A DNA stretch of 64,000 nucleotides from Cyanobacteria bacterium SZAS-4 (lineage in GTDB: Bacteria; Cyanobacteriota; Vampirovibrionia; Obscuribacterales; Obscuribacteraceae), in the NCBI GenBank assembly GCA_018266255.1, contig JAFEAT010000022.1, positions 1 to 64,000 on the forward strand. Direction: 5' to 3'. This document shows positions 7,000 to 15,344 of the stretch, piece by piece. Numbering within the stretch: position 1 is the stretch's first letter; the number at the start of each line of letters is the position of its first letter. The notes beneath the pieces were generated by a model. The model saw nothing but the letters and a program-made list of their open reading frames with translations, searched no databases and had not been told where the DNA came from. The translations under genes and the position numbers were made by a program.

Positions 7000-7797
7000 T
7001 TAGTGCATCAGCCCCTCAAAGCCCTCGGTGTCAGCATTACTGACCCAGACGTCGCGAGGATCTTTGCAGACTTTATAGCCTTCAGACGAGGGTAGGCTTC
7101 TCCGTTTGTTCACAGCAGCAGACTTAACTATCACCGCCTTGGGACCACTTTGCTTAACTCCGGAAAAGAGAAACAATGAGTTCATCTTAGTGCTTGTTTT
7201 TTCGGTATCCCACAAATTCAACTGCACAGGTAGACCACTGACTGCCTTGGGCGTCTGAATCAGCGTCGAAACAATCTGGCACGCCTGTTTCGGCAACACG
7301 CCCTCGCCCAGAACTAAGAAGTCCCCAACCTGTCCACGCTTCAACGGAACAATCGCGCCGTCTTGTGTCTTATATGGAAGGACAAAATAAGTCGCCTGCC
7401 AGTCCAGGTAAGGCTTAGTTCCCTGCTTCACCAGCGGCCATTCTGGAATTGAAGTGACCTTCAAAAAATTGAACGGCGAACCACGACGAACCCACTCAGG
7501 CTGCGTGCTGACTCCGACTAACTTTCGCACTGGCGAAATAGCACGAACATTCCATCCGGGAGCCTGAGCCACGATGACCATGTGGTGGTCCGGCATGTCC
7601 ACCACCAGGTAATCAGAGCAAACCCGCACGTTAACACGACGATGCGATTCCACTTCGTAGCCCAGGTCTAGCTCTTCATCAGGCTTGAGAAAAAACGGCT
7701 TGGTCGCGGGTGCTGCAGAAGCTGCACAGTTGATACACGCGAGCAAATACCCAAACACAACAATTGCCAAAACCCTGATTGTTCCAACGCTTTTCAC
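7000..7797 (-). CDS. Predicted lipoprotein of unknown function
   Basis: The open frame extends to 7848, but the GTG at 7797 is preferred. It has GGTGGAG upstream and begins a compact lipoprotein signal whose hydrophobic stretch ends in LLAC, a good lipobox. From this start the protein has 265 residues. No domain was recognised. The mature part is probably mostly beta, with motifs such as LDWQATYFVLPY. The C-terminal 60 residues are basic. It sits between copies of the small-protein family on both sides, but no functional link can be shown. The main uncertainty is the start. Confidence 0.7.
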   Translation of the reverse strand: MKSVGTIRVLAIVVFGYLLACINCAASAAPATKPFFLKPDEELDLGYEVESHRRVNVRVCSDYLVVDMPDHHMVIVAQAPGWNVRAISPVRKLVGVSTQPEWVRRGSPFNFLKVTSIPEWPLVKQGTKPYLDWQATYFVLPYKTQDGAIVPLKRGQVGDFLVLGEGVLPKQACQIVSTLIQTPKAVSGLPVQLNLWDTEKTSTKMNSLFLFSGVKQSGPKAVIVKSAAVNKRRSLPSSEGYKVCKDPRDVWVSNADTEGFEGLMH

Positions 7798-7976
7798 GAG
7801 TCGTAACTCCACCGAAGGAACAAAATGTCCACTATGCATTCTAAACATACAACGACGAGAAAATCGAAAAAGAGATGCCGCGACTCAAAATCACATTTAA
7901 TTTTTGACCCATCAGTAACTCAAATAAATTTCAGATTTGATCGCTAGATTGATGACACATCCAGAGGACGCAAGCA

Positions 7977-8186
7977 ATGAAACTGAACACAGGTCTCCAA
8001 CCTTCCACTCAAAATGGATTCCAATCCTTACTAAATCGAAGGACGGCGATGCAGCAATGGTCAGTGCTTTCGCGACTTTCGAATCTGCGAAAAAATCAAG
8101 AAGCAGCCGAAATCGTGGCCTCATTTCAAACACAAATGGAAGTCGAATCGTCCACCAGTACAGCCTCTAAGGGCAAGGCAGCTTGA
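7977..8186 (+). CDS. Small protein of unknown family, paralogue B
   Basis: Encodes 69 residues from an ATG with AGGA 8 bases upstream. It matches the other family members in NGFQSLLNRRTAMQQW and the second block QEAAEIVASFQTQME, where NREAA is changed to NQEAA. It is the most diverged of the four, with a different turn (LSNLRK) and a Ser/Thr/Lys-rich tail. No signal peptide. Function unknown. Confidence 0.72.
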   Translation: MKLNTGLQPSTQNGFQSLLNRRTAMQQWSVLSRLSNLRKNQEAAEIVASFQTQMEVESSTSTASKGKAA

Positions 8187-8277
8187 TTCTAATTAATCTC
8201 AAAACGCAATAGAATACCGGAAAATGCCACATTCTTTCTCTACAGTTGATGTATGGCAAATTGCGGGAGTAAAAAAA

Positions 8278-8505
8278 ATGACCGAAGAACTCACTCGCAG
8301 AAACGACGATGAACTTGTCCGTAGAACCGACAACGTGACTGGTATTCAATCGCTTTTAACGCGTAGAGCGTCCATACAGTGGAGCCACATCAAAAACTTG
8401 ATGAACCAAGGAAGCAACCGCGAAGCTGCAGCGATCGTGGAATCGTTCGAGATTCAAATCAATCAAGAGCTCCAGCAGCAACAAGTAGATTTCAGCGCAA
8501 ACTAA
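8278..8505 (+). CDS. Small protein of unknown family, paralogue C
   Basis: The frame is open from 8224, but the ATG at 8278 with GGGAG upstream gives 75 residues and is preferred. The N terminus carries a charged extension of about 20 residues that the other copies lack. Then follow the family blocks GIQSLLTRRASIQW and NQGSNREAAAIVESFEIQI. It lies 91 bases after paralogue B on the same strand and may share a transcript with it. Function unknown. Confidence 0.75.
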   Translation: MTEELTRRNDDELVRRTDNVTGIQSLLTRRASIQWSHIKNLMNQGSNREAAAIVESFEIQINQELQQQQVDFSAN

Positions 8506-8632
8506 GCGCGAACGATTCTAATTTCCCCTTTCACAAAAGCCTTCACCGACAAATCCAGAAGCTGGATTAGCCGCTAGAGTTCCATGTCGGTTGGACATCT
8601 TGTCCAGCCAGCACATCGACCTTTTGCCAAAC
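8506..8632. other. Spacer leading into the 26-bp repeat array
   Basis: No gene supported. A 107-codon minus-strand ORF (8518-8841) runs through the repeats but looks like a by-product of them. Confidence 0.35.
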
Positions 8633-8726
8633 CGATATCGGTCTGCGTTTTTCCAGTCCGATATCGCTCGGCGTTTTTCTAGTCCGATATCGGTTGGCGT
8701 TTTTCTAGTCCGATATCGAACAGGGT
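8633..8726. repeat. 26-bp tandem array with palindromic CGATATCG cores
   Basis: Units start at 8633, 8659, 8685 and 8711, exactly 26 bases apart; the fourth is partial. Each contains CCGATATCG, then a variable tetramer, then GGCGTTTTTCTAGTC or a close variant. The perfect palindromic core repeated at a regular spacing of about 2.5 helical turns suggests a protein-binding array rather than random expansion. It lies between paralogues C and D of the small-protein family, 160 bases upstream of D. The spacing does not put the cores on one face of the helix. Confidence 0.75.
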
Positions 8727-8885
8727 CGCAGGCATAAGGTGTTGGGTGCTCTAATGGAACTCGCAAAAGCTTACAGGCGCCACTTTTTTTAACTCCCAAA
8801 ACATTTAAGGTGCGTGCCAGAGAAATGCCAGAATTGGCCACTACATTAAGGACACGGAAAGGGCAAACGACGGAGCGATTCTAAA

Positions 8886-9080
8886 ATGACTAACGAAACT
8901 GCTACCAAGAACGGCTTCCAAATGATGATGGCACAGCGCAGTGCTATGAACAGTTGGACCCACGTTCGCAGCATCCTCAACCACGGTAGCAACCGCGAAG
9001 CCGCAGCCATCGTTGAATCATTCGAAAGACAGATCCAATTCGAAGAATCACAATCCCGCCTCAGCCAAATCGCAGCCTAG
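8886..9080 (+). CDS. Small protein of unknown family, paralogue D
   Basis: Encodes 64 residues from an ATG with GGAG about 10 bases upstream. It contains the clearest version of the family pattern: NGFQMMMAQRSAMNSW, then NHGSNREAAAIVESFERQI, then a Glu/Gln/Ser tail. The NREAAAIVESFE block is identical to paralogue C. It lies downstream of the 26-bp array, which could regulate it. Function unknown. Confidence 0.78.
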   Translation: MTNETATKNGFQMMMAQRSAMNSWTHVRSILNHGSNREAAAIVESFERQIQFEESQSRLSQIAA

Positions 9081-9173
9081 TCCGAAAATCTCAATCCGCA
9101 AACAATTCTGATTTACGTCCACCTCGCACAAAACAGTCCACAGACCTTTCTTCGGCGCCCAAGCATAACAATC

Positions 9174-9209
9174 ACCGACCTCAGCCTCGCGCTGAGTTGG
9201 TTGGTTTTC
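9174..9209 (+). terminator. Probable terminator after paralogue D
   Basis: CTCAGC pairs with GCTGAG, extended by an imperfect ACC/GGT stem and followed by TTTTC. It lies about 95 bases after the stop at 9080. Confidence 0.4.
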
Positions 9210-9480
9210 GGTCACCTTCTTTTGATAAACGTTGAATTAACTCAGAACTCATAGACTAGCTTCACATGAATTTCACGCCCTATTCGAATAATGGATTCAC
9301 AGCGATAAAGGCACCGGCCGCTACCTTTGCGGTAGTCGAACCGAACGCCACCCCTTTCAAGTTCACTAGCTTGAGTGTGCGGATAGTCCGCGCATGTTTT
9401 TGCGCGCAGGGATAACAACTTCGATACAACTTTTCTGTTCAATCCAGCTAATCGCGTTTCTACCTCTCCTGAGGACCCAC
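9210..9480. other. Intergenic region before the 952-aa gene
   Basis: No gene supported. The frame of the next gene is open from 9394, but that part has no ribosome binding site and resembles no protein. No clear promoter was seen. Confidence 0.35.
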
Positions 9481-12339
9481 ATGCCTCCCGAAATTACTCC
9501 CATCAAAAGCCCAGAATTTGCCCAGCAGATGCCGTTTCAACAGCAAGAGAAGCGCGCCGCACATGGCTTGCTGACCGAAGCTCTAGACACGGCATTCGAC
9601 GCTTTGCCAGGTCGTTCGAAGTCAACCACACCTGACACTTCTGACAAATCTGGAATCAGCGCCGCCGATGTCGCTGCTGGTTTCATCAAATCTGTGCCAC
9701 TGTTTATGGGACCAGGCAAAGGGTTGGTTCTGTCCGCTGTTCTTCATGGACTCGACGAAGTTCACAGTGGTGACTCGACTCAAAATCAGCTAGAAGATTT
9801 CATACTTGGTAGCGCAAAAGGCGTTGGAACCAAACTGTTGATGGACAAGTTTGGTGGCGCAGAAATGTCGATGGTGAGCAAAGGATTTGCAATCGGTGGC
9901 GGAAGCAGCTTGATCGACAGCGCCCTCACACGCTCCACATGGATCAATCAATCGACTGGGCAATTGGATCTTACCGGTGGTCTCGAGAAAACCGCATTCA
10001 ACTCAGCCTTCGGTGCTGGCGTAGGTATGGCGGCATTCCCACTGGGACATGCCTTTGGCAGTCGCGTCACTCCGTCAGTTCAAAAATTCCTTGGCACGTC
10101 ATTCGACAAAGCTATGGTGGGAGCAGTTACAACCGGCGGCGCTTTCGGTTTCACATCTGGAGTGGTGGGCGAAACTGCAAGTCAACTCTATTCTGGCTCA
10201 TTCGATCCTCTCGCTATCGCGAGACGAGGAATTGTGGAAGGTTTGAGCACAGCCGCAGCTGGCGGTGTCGGTCACAGATTCTCAGCCCAATACTCAATGA
10301 ACAGACTCGAGACAACTCCACGCCCACTCGAGCTGTCCACCGCAATTGATGCAACAGGCCGACGAGTGGAAACACCAGCACCAACCGACGCCAATGCAGC
10401 ACGGGTTGCTGAAACGACGGAAGGCAAAGGCGAAACGAGAAAGCCAACTGACGTAGAAGTCGATAATCGTCCAATCGCCGAAAGCGACAGAGCACGTGTC
10501 GAAAAAGAATGGGAAGGAATCAAGAATCTAACGCCAGAACAACTTACGCAAGCAAGAGAAATGGCACGTCAGGATCTTTCTGAAATTCAAATCGAACCAG
10601 GCAAAAGCGCCTGGGATGTAATCAACAATGGCTTCAAATCAGGCAGCATAGCCGATCCAGAAGCTGTGATGACAACGGTTGCCTTAGCGAGAGAACACTT
10701 CGCTTCACTTCGTAGCGCCGACGGAGCCATCATTCCTGACCAGGCAGCAAACTGGGTTCACACAATGGGTGAATTGGCTCGAGTTGTGCAGTACAGCGAT
10801 ATGGTACGAAACACCGCAGTACAACGAAGCGGCGAAACAGACCCTGCAAAAATGAAAGCGATTGCCGACAAAGCCATGTCACCTGAAGCAACGAAATTGG
10901 CGATGATCGCATCGGCAGGCTCAGACAGCACCAAGTCACAAGCTGCGCCTTACATGCGCATGCTGGCTGATGGAAGACTAGAAGCCGACAACCTACCTGC
11001 AAACTTCCACACACACCACCTCGAAGGCGTGCTCGCAATCGACGGAATTCGTCCACAAATCGGACTGAATCAAGCAGAATTCGACCTGGTTAAAAATGGC
11101 ATTCTAGCGCACCAGGTAGCTCCGCCAGAAACCATTATGGGACTGCTCTACTTCTTCAAGACTAGTGGCGCCGTTGGTGCCATTCAAAAAGCCGCTGAAG
11201 CCGGCGACACGAGCAAACTGGCGCCATGGGTACAAGAAGAAATCAAAGCCGACCCACAATTCCCACAAAAGTTGGCTGACGCGCTGAAACGCGAAACTAG
11301 AACAATGCGCGATCCAGCCGCCGAGGCCGCAACCGGCGAAGTAAGCCCAAAGGCTGGCGGAATGCCAGTAATCAAGGCAATTGCAGACACTAGCTACCTG
11401 CTCATGCCTAAGTCGGAAGTACCTAAGGGCGCAGAAATTCCAGCTGTAAAAATGACGGCTGATGGAAAAGGTTGGGAACTCGATCTCAATCCAGACGCAC
11501 AAATGTTGCTCAGACTGGCAGGTGATTCGCACTGGTACGTGCCGCATCAAGCAACTGCTGCCGAGAAGAGCAGTATGACACCAGAACAAGTCAAATACTT
11601 CGATGATCTTTGGAAAGTCAGCCAAGGTGTATTCGCTGGCGACAACGGACAGTATGGTGCTCGTGAATCTGTCTATAAATATGTTGCTGCGATGCGTGGA
11701 CCAGGAACCCCGTTCCACGACGGCACTGCCTGGGATTCAATCGCCAGTATCGACACAAGCCGCATCGACGCACGCAGAATCCTCGACCAAGCGGGAAGAC
11801 AGATTGTCGATGACACAAGTTCGAAAACCGCAGAAATCTTCGATCGCCAGCGTGGTTCATTCCGCCAGCGCGCTGATCAAAGCTTGCTCAAAGAATTCAA
11901 CATCTCCATCGATGGCAAATCGCCTGAAGATCTGCAAGCAGTGTTGAAGAGAACTCCAATCTATAAAGAAGGTTATCCAACTGTTGATCCATCGCAGAGC
12001 TCACAGTTCAACGACGCAATGTCTCGATTGAGAAATCCACAAAGCGGAGACTCACGCGCACAGGACATGCAGGTTGTTGAAAGAGCCACAGGATTGTCTC
12101 CAGAGGCAGCGGCAGACTACGTGCTCGCACAACGCACCATCGATGCACTGCAACAGATTCCCTATTATGGAACACCTATAACCGAAGCCGACTATAAGGA
12201 CCAGACTCCAGCCTATCAGCAAGCAGTGCGCGTCAGAACTATTCTTGGCGATGCCGCAAGAAGAGAAGCAGCAATGGATCCAACCAAGACCACTGACAAT
12301 TTCCAAACAGTGCGCAGACCAAACGCAGGAGGTCAGTAA
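9481..12339 (+). CDS. Large protein of unknown function (952 residues)
   Basis: An ATG at 9481 with TGAGGA upstream gives 952 residues. Residues about 55-270 are Gly/Ala-rich with several weakly hydrophobic helices (for example LFMGPGKGLVLSAVL and GGAFGFTSGVVGETA), without typical membrane segments or a signal peptide. After a polar linker (about 280-360), a helical region contains HTHHLEGV followed about 30 residues later by ILAHQ. That spacing of His residues recalls a degraded HD-type metal site, but the normal HD pair is absent. The rest is charged and helical. I recognise no family. The downstream gene overlaps its stop codon, so the two are translationally coupled. Confidence 0.82.
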   Translation: MPPEITPIKSPEFAQQMPFQQQEKRAAHGLLTEALDTAFDALPGRSKSTTPDTSDKSGISAADVAAGFIKSVPLFMGPGKGLVLSAVLHGLDEVHSGDSTQNQLEDFILGSAKGVGTKLLMDKFGGAEMSMVSKGFAIGGGSSLIDSALTRSTWINQSTGQLDLTGGLEKTAFNSAFGAGVGMAAFPLGHAFGSRVTPSVQKFLGTSFDKAMVGAVTTGGAFGFTSGVVGETASQLYSGSFDPLAIARRGIVEGLSTAAAGGVGHRFSAQYSMNRLETTPRPLELSTAIDATGRRVETPAPTDANAARVAETTEGKGETRKPTDVEVDNRPIAESDRARVEKEWEGIKNLTPEQLTQAREMARQDLSEIQIEPGKSAWDVINNGFKSGSIADPEAVMTTVALAREHFASLRSADGAIIPDQAANWVHTMGELARVVQYSDMVRNTAVQRSGETDPAKMKAIADKAMSPEATKLAMIASAGSDSTKSQAAPYMRMLADGRLEADNLPANFHTHHLEGVLAIDGIRPQIGLNQAEFDLVKNGILAHQVAPPETIMGLLYFFKTSGAVGAIQKAAEAGDTSKLAPWVQEEIKADPQFPQKLADALKRETRTMRDPAAEAATGEVSPKAGGMPVIKAIADTSYLLMPKSEVPKGAEIPAVKMTADGKGWELDLNPDAQMLLRLAGDSHWYVPHQATAAEKSSMTPEQVKYFDDLWKVSQGVFAGDNGQYGARESVYKYVAAMRGPGTPFHDGTAWDSIASIDTSRIDARRILDQAGRQIVDDTSSKTAEIFDRQRGSFRQRADQSLLKEFNISIDGKSPEDLQAVLKRTPIYKEGYPTVDPSQSSQFNDAMSRLRNPQSGDSRAQDMQVVERATGLSPEAAADYVLAQRTIDALQQIPYYGTPITEADYKDQTPAYQQAVRVRTILGDAARREAAMDPTKTTDNFQTVRRPNAGGQ

Positions 12340-12527
12340 TGCTCATGACTGCAACCGATTTGTCAGGCGTATCAACAGAAGATTTGATGCAGCGCAAGCG
12401 CGAACTAGAGAACGGGCTCGCGACAGCGTCTATGCATGGAGTCGAACTACCGGAAGCCTTATTGAACGAGCTCAAGGATACTCAGAACGAACTCGCAAAA
12501 CGGCTGGACTTTGAGCCTTCGAACTAA
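12339..12527 (+). CDS. Small helical protein coupled to the 952-aa protein
   Basis: Encodes 62 residues. The ATG shares one base with the preceding TAA stop and has GGAGG at about 12330, a classic coupling arrangement. A second Met two codons later could also be used. The protein is two charged helices, probably a short coiled coil (ELENGLATASMHG and ELKDTQNELAKRL). Coupling suggests a fixed ratio to, or direct contact with, the large upstream protein. No family recognised. Confidence 0.68.
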   Translation: MLMTATDLSGVSTEDLMQRKRELENGLATASMHGVELPEALLNELKDTQNELAKRLDFEPSN

Positions 12528-12535
12528 CCGCAGGG

Positions 12536-12549
12536 CATCACATGTGGTG
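12536..12549. repeat. Dispersed palindrome, copy 5 (CATCACATGTGGTG)
   Basis: Nine bases after the stop of the small gene ending at 12527. The left half-site has one mismatch; the right half is intact. Confidence 0.4.
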
Positions 12550-12584
12550 CCTTAGAGGAAGCCTTAGCTGAAGCCTCAGCTGTA

Positions 12585-12653
12585 GCCGCTTTTCCCAGCG
12601 GCACCAGGTTGATTTTTGTTAATAATGCAAAGAGCCTGATTGGCTCGGGTTTT
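12585..12653 (+). terminator. Two hairpins, the second followed by a T-run
   Basis: The first hairpin, GCCGCT/AGCGGC (12585-12602), is followed by GGTTGATTTTTG. The second, GAGCC/GGCTC (12632-12646), is followed by GGGTTTTCC. Together they probably end the transcript from the pair of genes at 9481-12527. The rest of the region up to 12875 shows no gene. A TTGACA at 12671-12676 might be a -35, but no good -10 follows. Confidence 0.45.
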
Positions 12654-12875
12654 CCAATCACGCCCATCGCTTGACATCAAAGACTCTCGCGTGGAAAGAT
12701 GAATCTAGGGCGCAATTTGGATCTTTGACGATCGCACGTCGTTGGCGCGGCGGTGCCCTTGGTGGGAAAAATAAAAACACAGCAGGCGAGCTTACCTTCG
12801 CCTCCTTAAGCACACGTTCACTGTTTTACCAGCGACGAACTTTTGCTTGCAGTGCATACACCAGGAGGGTGGTGA

Positions 12876-14825
12876 ATGGACGCTAAATACATTTTGCTTA
12901 TTCAAAGACAATTTGATCAACCGCTGTCCGAGCGGGAAACATACGAACTACAGGGGTTTCTTGCAGGGAACGAATCCGCAGCGAAGCTCTGCGAAAACTT
13001 TCGGCGACTACTTGAAGAGTCTGAGAACGTTGACATACCAGAAAAATTCAAACCGGTCGATGCAGAAAACTTACTAACCGAGATCCTTTCCGCAATCACT
13101 CAAACAAAGTCTCGATCATGGTTTTCGTTCGTCAAACAATTTGTTCAGGGCAACAAAACGAAGCCGCAAATCACTTCTGCTCATCAAGATGAACTCGCGG
13201 TATTGCGCAAACACAGAGCTACAGCAGAAGGCACTAGCAAGGCGATGGACGCACTCAGGGCGAAGGTGGTATCTGAAGTTGCACCCGTGACTTCAGAGGA
13301 TGCCGTAAGCCTGGCAGAAGCGATCAAACGTCGTATGCTCTCAATGCCGGTCGAGATTGATTCACCAGCGCAAAATCCTGCAGCAATAGTGAAAACAGAG
13401 AATGAACCATTGGCTAAAACACAGCCGCCCTTTCAGAGCCCAACACCACCAGTGGTGCCACTGCAATTCAACAATGCACCGCCGCCATCCATTTCCGAAT
13501 CGATGGACCAACTCTTCAGCTCTTCCAATTGGCCCGTAATCACGCCAGAAACCGTCCATGACGAACAACAGAAAAGGCAGCAGGAAGAACAAGAAACAAA
13601 ACAACAAGAAACAAAACAACAAGAACCAAAACAACCAGAACCGAAGCAACCAGAACCAGAGCAAACGAGCGATGAATTCGAATTCAAGCCAGGTCCGGGG
13701 CCTGCGCCATTCGCTTCGGTGCTAAAAAACAGGTTCCAGCAACAGCAACAACAAGTACAACCGACCGCAACACAACAGCACGCAGAACACCGGGAGCAGA
13801 GTGCTCCCGGTCTCAATGCAACCAATCAAGTGGCGAACAATACGCCGGAGCCGTGGTCCACCGCGTCACAGGACGAATGGACACTAATCGAGCCAGAACA
13901 ATTCGAACCGATCTGGCAGCTTGAACTCGAGGCACGTGAACCGGAGCCAACTTGGCCAACTCCGGACCCGACTTGGGCGCCAGCAACAGCAGCCCCTCAT
14001 ACGGATCCGACCTCGGCGCCACCACCGGCAGCCCCTCAATTGGATCCCAAATGGGCGCCACCACCGGCAGTCAATCAATCGGCTCCTGTCTGGCCGGCAA
14101 TAGAACCACCGCAAGAACCAGTGCGCTTGAGACCCGCATTGCTGATTCCCGTTGACGACATCATTGCACACGTAAGTCATATGTTCTCCGAACATATTGA
14201 TGATGCACCAGTAAGTGCAGCGACGGCAGCGCCACCAGCAGCGGTACCAATCGTAGAAGACCCCCTCGGCTTATCTTCTGGTCAATACCCACAGATACGA
14301 GAGATGGATCTTCGCAAAGCGAATGCAGCTCGTTTGGGTGGCACAAGCTACACGAACGAATCCAACGGGCAGATCAAGGCGCTCGGTAACTTCCTTCTCG
14401 ATAAACATTCTGCAGCAACGATCGGAAATCTTTCCAACGTCAAGCCGAATCTCGCCAACGCACGCATACTTTCTGACGAGGAAGCCCTCGCACTTCAGGA
14501 CTGCTTGTCACCAATTGAAAGGCTGCAAGGCGTGGCCGGTTGTATCATCCTCGGCTACGACGGAATGATCATCATGAGTTCGCTGCCAGAACACGCTGAC
14601 AAAGATGCATTATCGGCATGGGCATTACTGACCTATATGAATACTCACGAGCTAGTTCGAGTAATCGGTCATAACCGTCTCAGACAGTTTGTTTCCAGAA
14701 CTATAAGTGGCTACCTGCTTCTTGCAGATTTCGGGCAGGGACTCTTGCTTGCTGTCAGCGACAACGCATCATCTGAAGCAATATTGCCACTGATGAAGAG
14801 CGTTCGACGTGTGACCGCTGCCTGA
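12876..14825 (+). CDS. Roadblock/LC7-domain protein with Pro/Gln-rich linker
   Basis: Encodes 649 residues from an ATG with GGAGGGTG upstream. Residues about 1-60 form a helical head of the type seen at the start of anti-sigma-like proteins, but no zinc-binding residues are visible. Residues about 160-470 are low complexity: KQQE/KQPE repeats, poly-Gln, and repeated PxWxPxPxxAPP. The last 110 residues look like a Roadblock/LC7 domain, with GVAGCIILGYDGMIIMSSLP and a C-terminal LLLADFGQGLLLAVSDN. These domains usually control small GTPases (MglA/MglB type) as dimers in the cytoplasm. No GTPase gene is next to it. The domain call is from pattern memory and is fairly but not fully sure. Confidence 0.75.
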   Translation: MDAKYILLIQRQFDQPLSERETYELQGFLAGNESAAKLCENFRRLLEESENVDIPEKFKPVDAENLLTEILSAITQTKSRSWFSFVKQFVQGNKTKPQITSAHQDELAVLRKHRATAEGTSKAMDALRAKVVSEVAPVTSEDAVSLAEAIKRRMLSMPVEIDSPAQNPAAIVKTENEPLAKTQPPFQSPTPPVVPLQFNNAPPPSISESMDQLFSSSNWPVITPETVHDEQQKRQQEEQETKQQETKQQEPKQPEPKQPEPEQTSDEFEFKPGPGPAPFASVLKNRFQQQQQQVQPTATQQHAEHREQSAPGLNATNQVANNTPEPWSTASQDEWTLIEPEQFEPIWQLELEAREPEPTWPTPDPTWAPATAAPHTDPTSAPPPAAPQLDPKWAPPPAVNQSAPVWPAIEPPQEPVRLRPALLIPVDDIIAHVSHMFSEHIDDAPVSAATAAPPAAVPIVEDPLGLSSGQYPQIREMDLRKANAARLGGTSYTNESNGQIKALGNFLLDKHSAATIGNLSNVKPNLANARILSDEEALALQDCLSPIERLQGVAGCIILGYDGMIIMSSLPEHADKDALSAWALLTYMNTHELVRVIGHNRLRQFVSRTISGYLLLADFGQGLLLAVSDNASSEAILPLMKSVRRVTAA

Positions 14826-15092
14826 TGCACCAGCAGCGGCACTAACGGCGGCACCAGACAAAGATATAACACCCACGAAGAACCACTGCTGAAGCGGCCG
14901 CAAAAGCGTTGCGTCTTGCAGACCATTTTGCGTAGTGTGTCATTTGGTAATATTTCTCAACCTTGTAAAGCAGATTACAAGCCCTAAACGATAGCGCCAG
15001 TCCGGTAATTTGGCTTTATTGGAATTTGCACCCGATACAGAAATACAGCTTTCCTTTACTATTGGCGAAGAGTTGAGGAGGACACACCAACT
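14826..15092. other. Intergenic region upstream of a micro-ORF
   Basis: No longer gene is supported. The stretch GGTAATATTT near 14946 is AT-rich and may hold a promoter. Confidence 0.3.
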
Positions 15093-15158
15093 ATGAATAA
15101 TGACGATAGATTGAACCAGGATGAAGAGCAAGAAGTTGTCTGCGAAGGCGCTGACTAA
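15093..15158 (+). CDS. Possible 21-residue peptide
   Basis: A micro-ORF of 21 codons plus stop with a strong GAGGAGG ribosome binding site at 15074-15080. The peptide is very acidic with one Cys (QEVVCEGAD at the end). The ribosome binding site is the only support. It may be a real small protein, a leader peptide without a following gene, or chance. Confidence 0.3.
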   Translation: MNNDDRLNQDEEQEVVCEGAD

Positions 15159-15210
15159 CTCAAGCGATCCACTGATAAATCGATTCCACAATCGGGCAAG
15201 AATCTGATGG

Positions 15211-15224
15211 CACCAGTCGCGGTG
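15211..15224. repeat. Weak match to the dispersed palindrome (CACCAGTCGCGGTG)
   Basis: The CACC and GGTG half-sites are present with correct spacing, but the centre is GC-rich and unlike the other copies. Listed as a doubtful member. Confidence 0.2.
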
Positions 15225-15267
15225 ACGTCATTTTTTGCTTTTTGAGCACTTTCGCAAACTCCCCGAC

Positions 15268-15294
15268 AAAGAAAAAGGGGCTTGTCAGCCCCTC
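15268..15294 (-). terminator. Intrinsic terminator of the exported TPR gene
   Basis: On the minus strand the stem AGGGGCTgacaAGCCCCT is followed by TTTTCTTT. It lies about 50 bases after the stop of the gene ending at 15345. Confidence 0.8.
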
Positions 15295-15344
15295 TTCGAT
15301 TTCCTTGTGGAGACGGTAACCTACCGTCTTAGCTGCTAGCCGCC

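Noticed and set aside
8518..8841. 107-codon minus-strand ORF through the 26-bp repeats
   Set aside because: 26 is not a multiple of three, so the repeats are read in changing frames, and there is no ribosome binding site. It looks like an accidental open frame.
13362..13825. Long minus-strand ORFs rich in Cys, Leu and Phe
   Set aside because: They are the reverse reading of the Gln/Pro repeats of the Roadblock protein and have no start signals.
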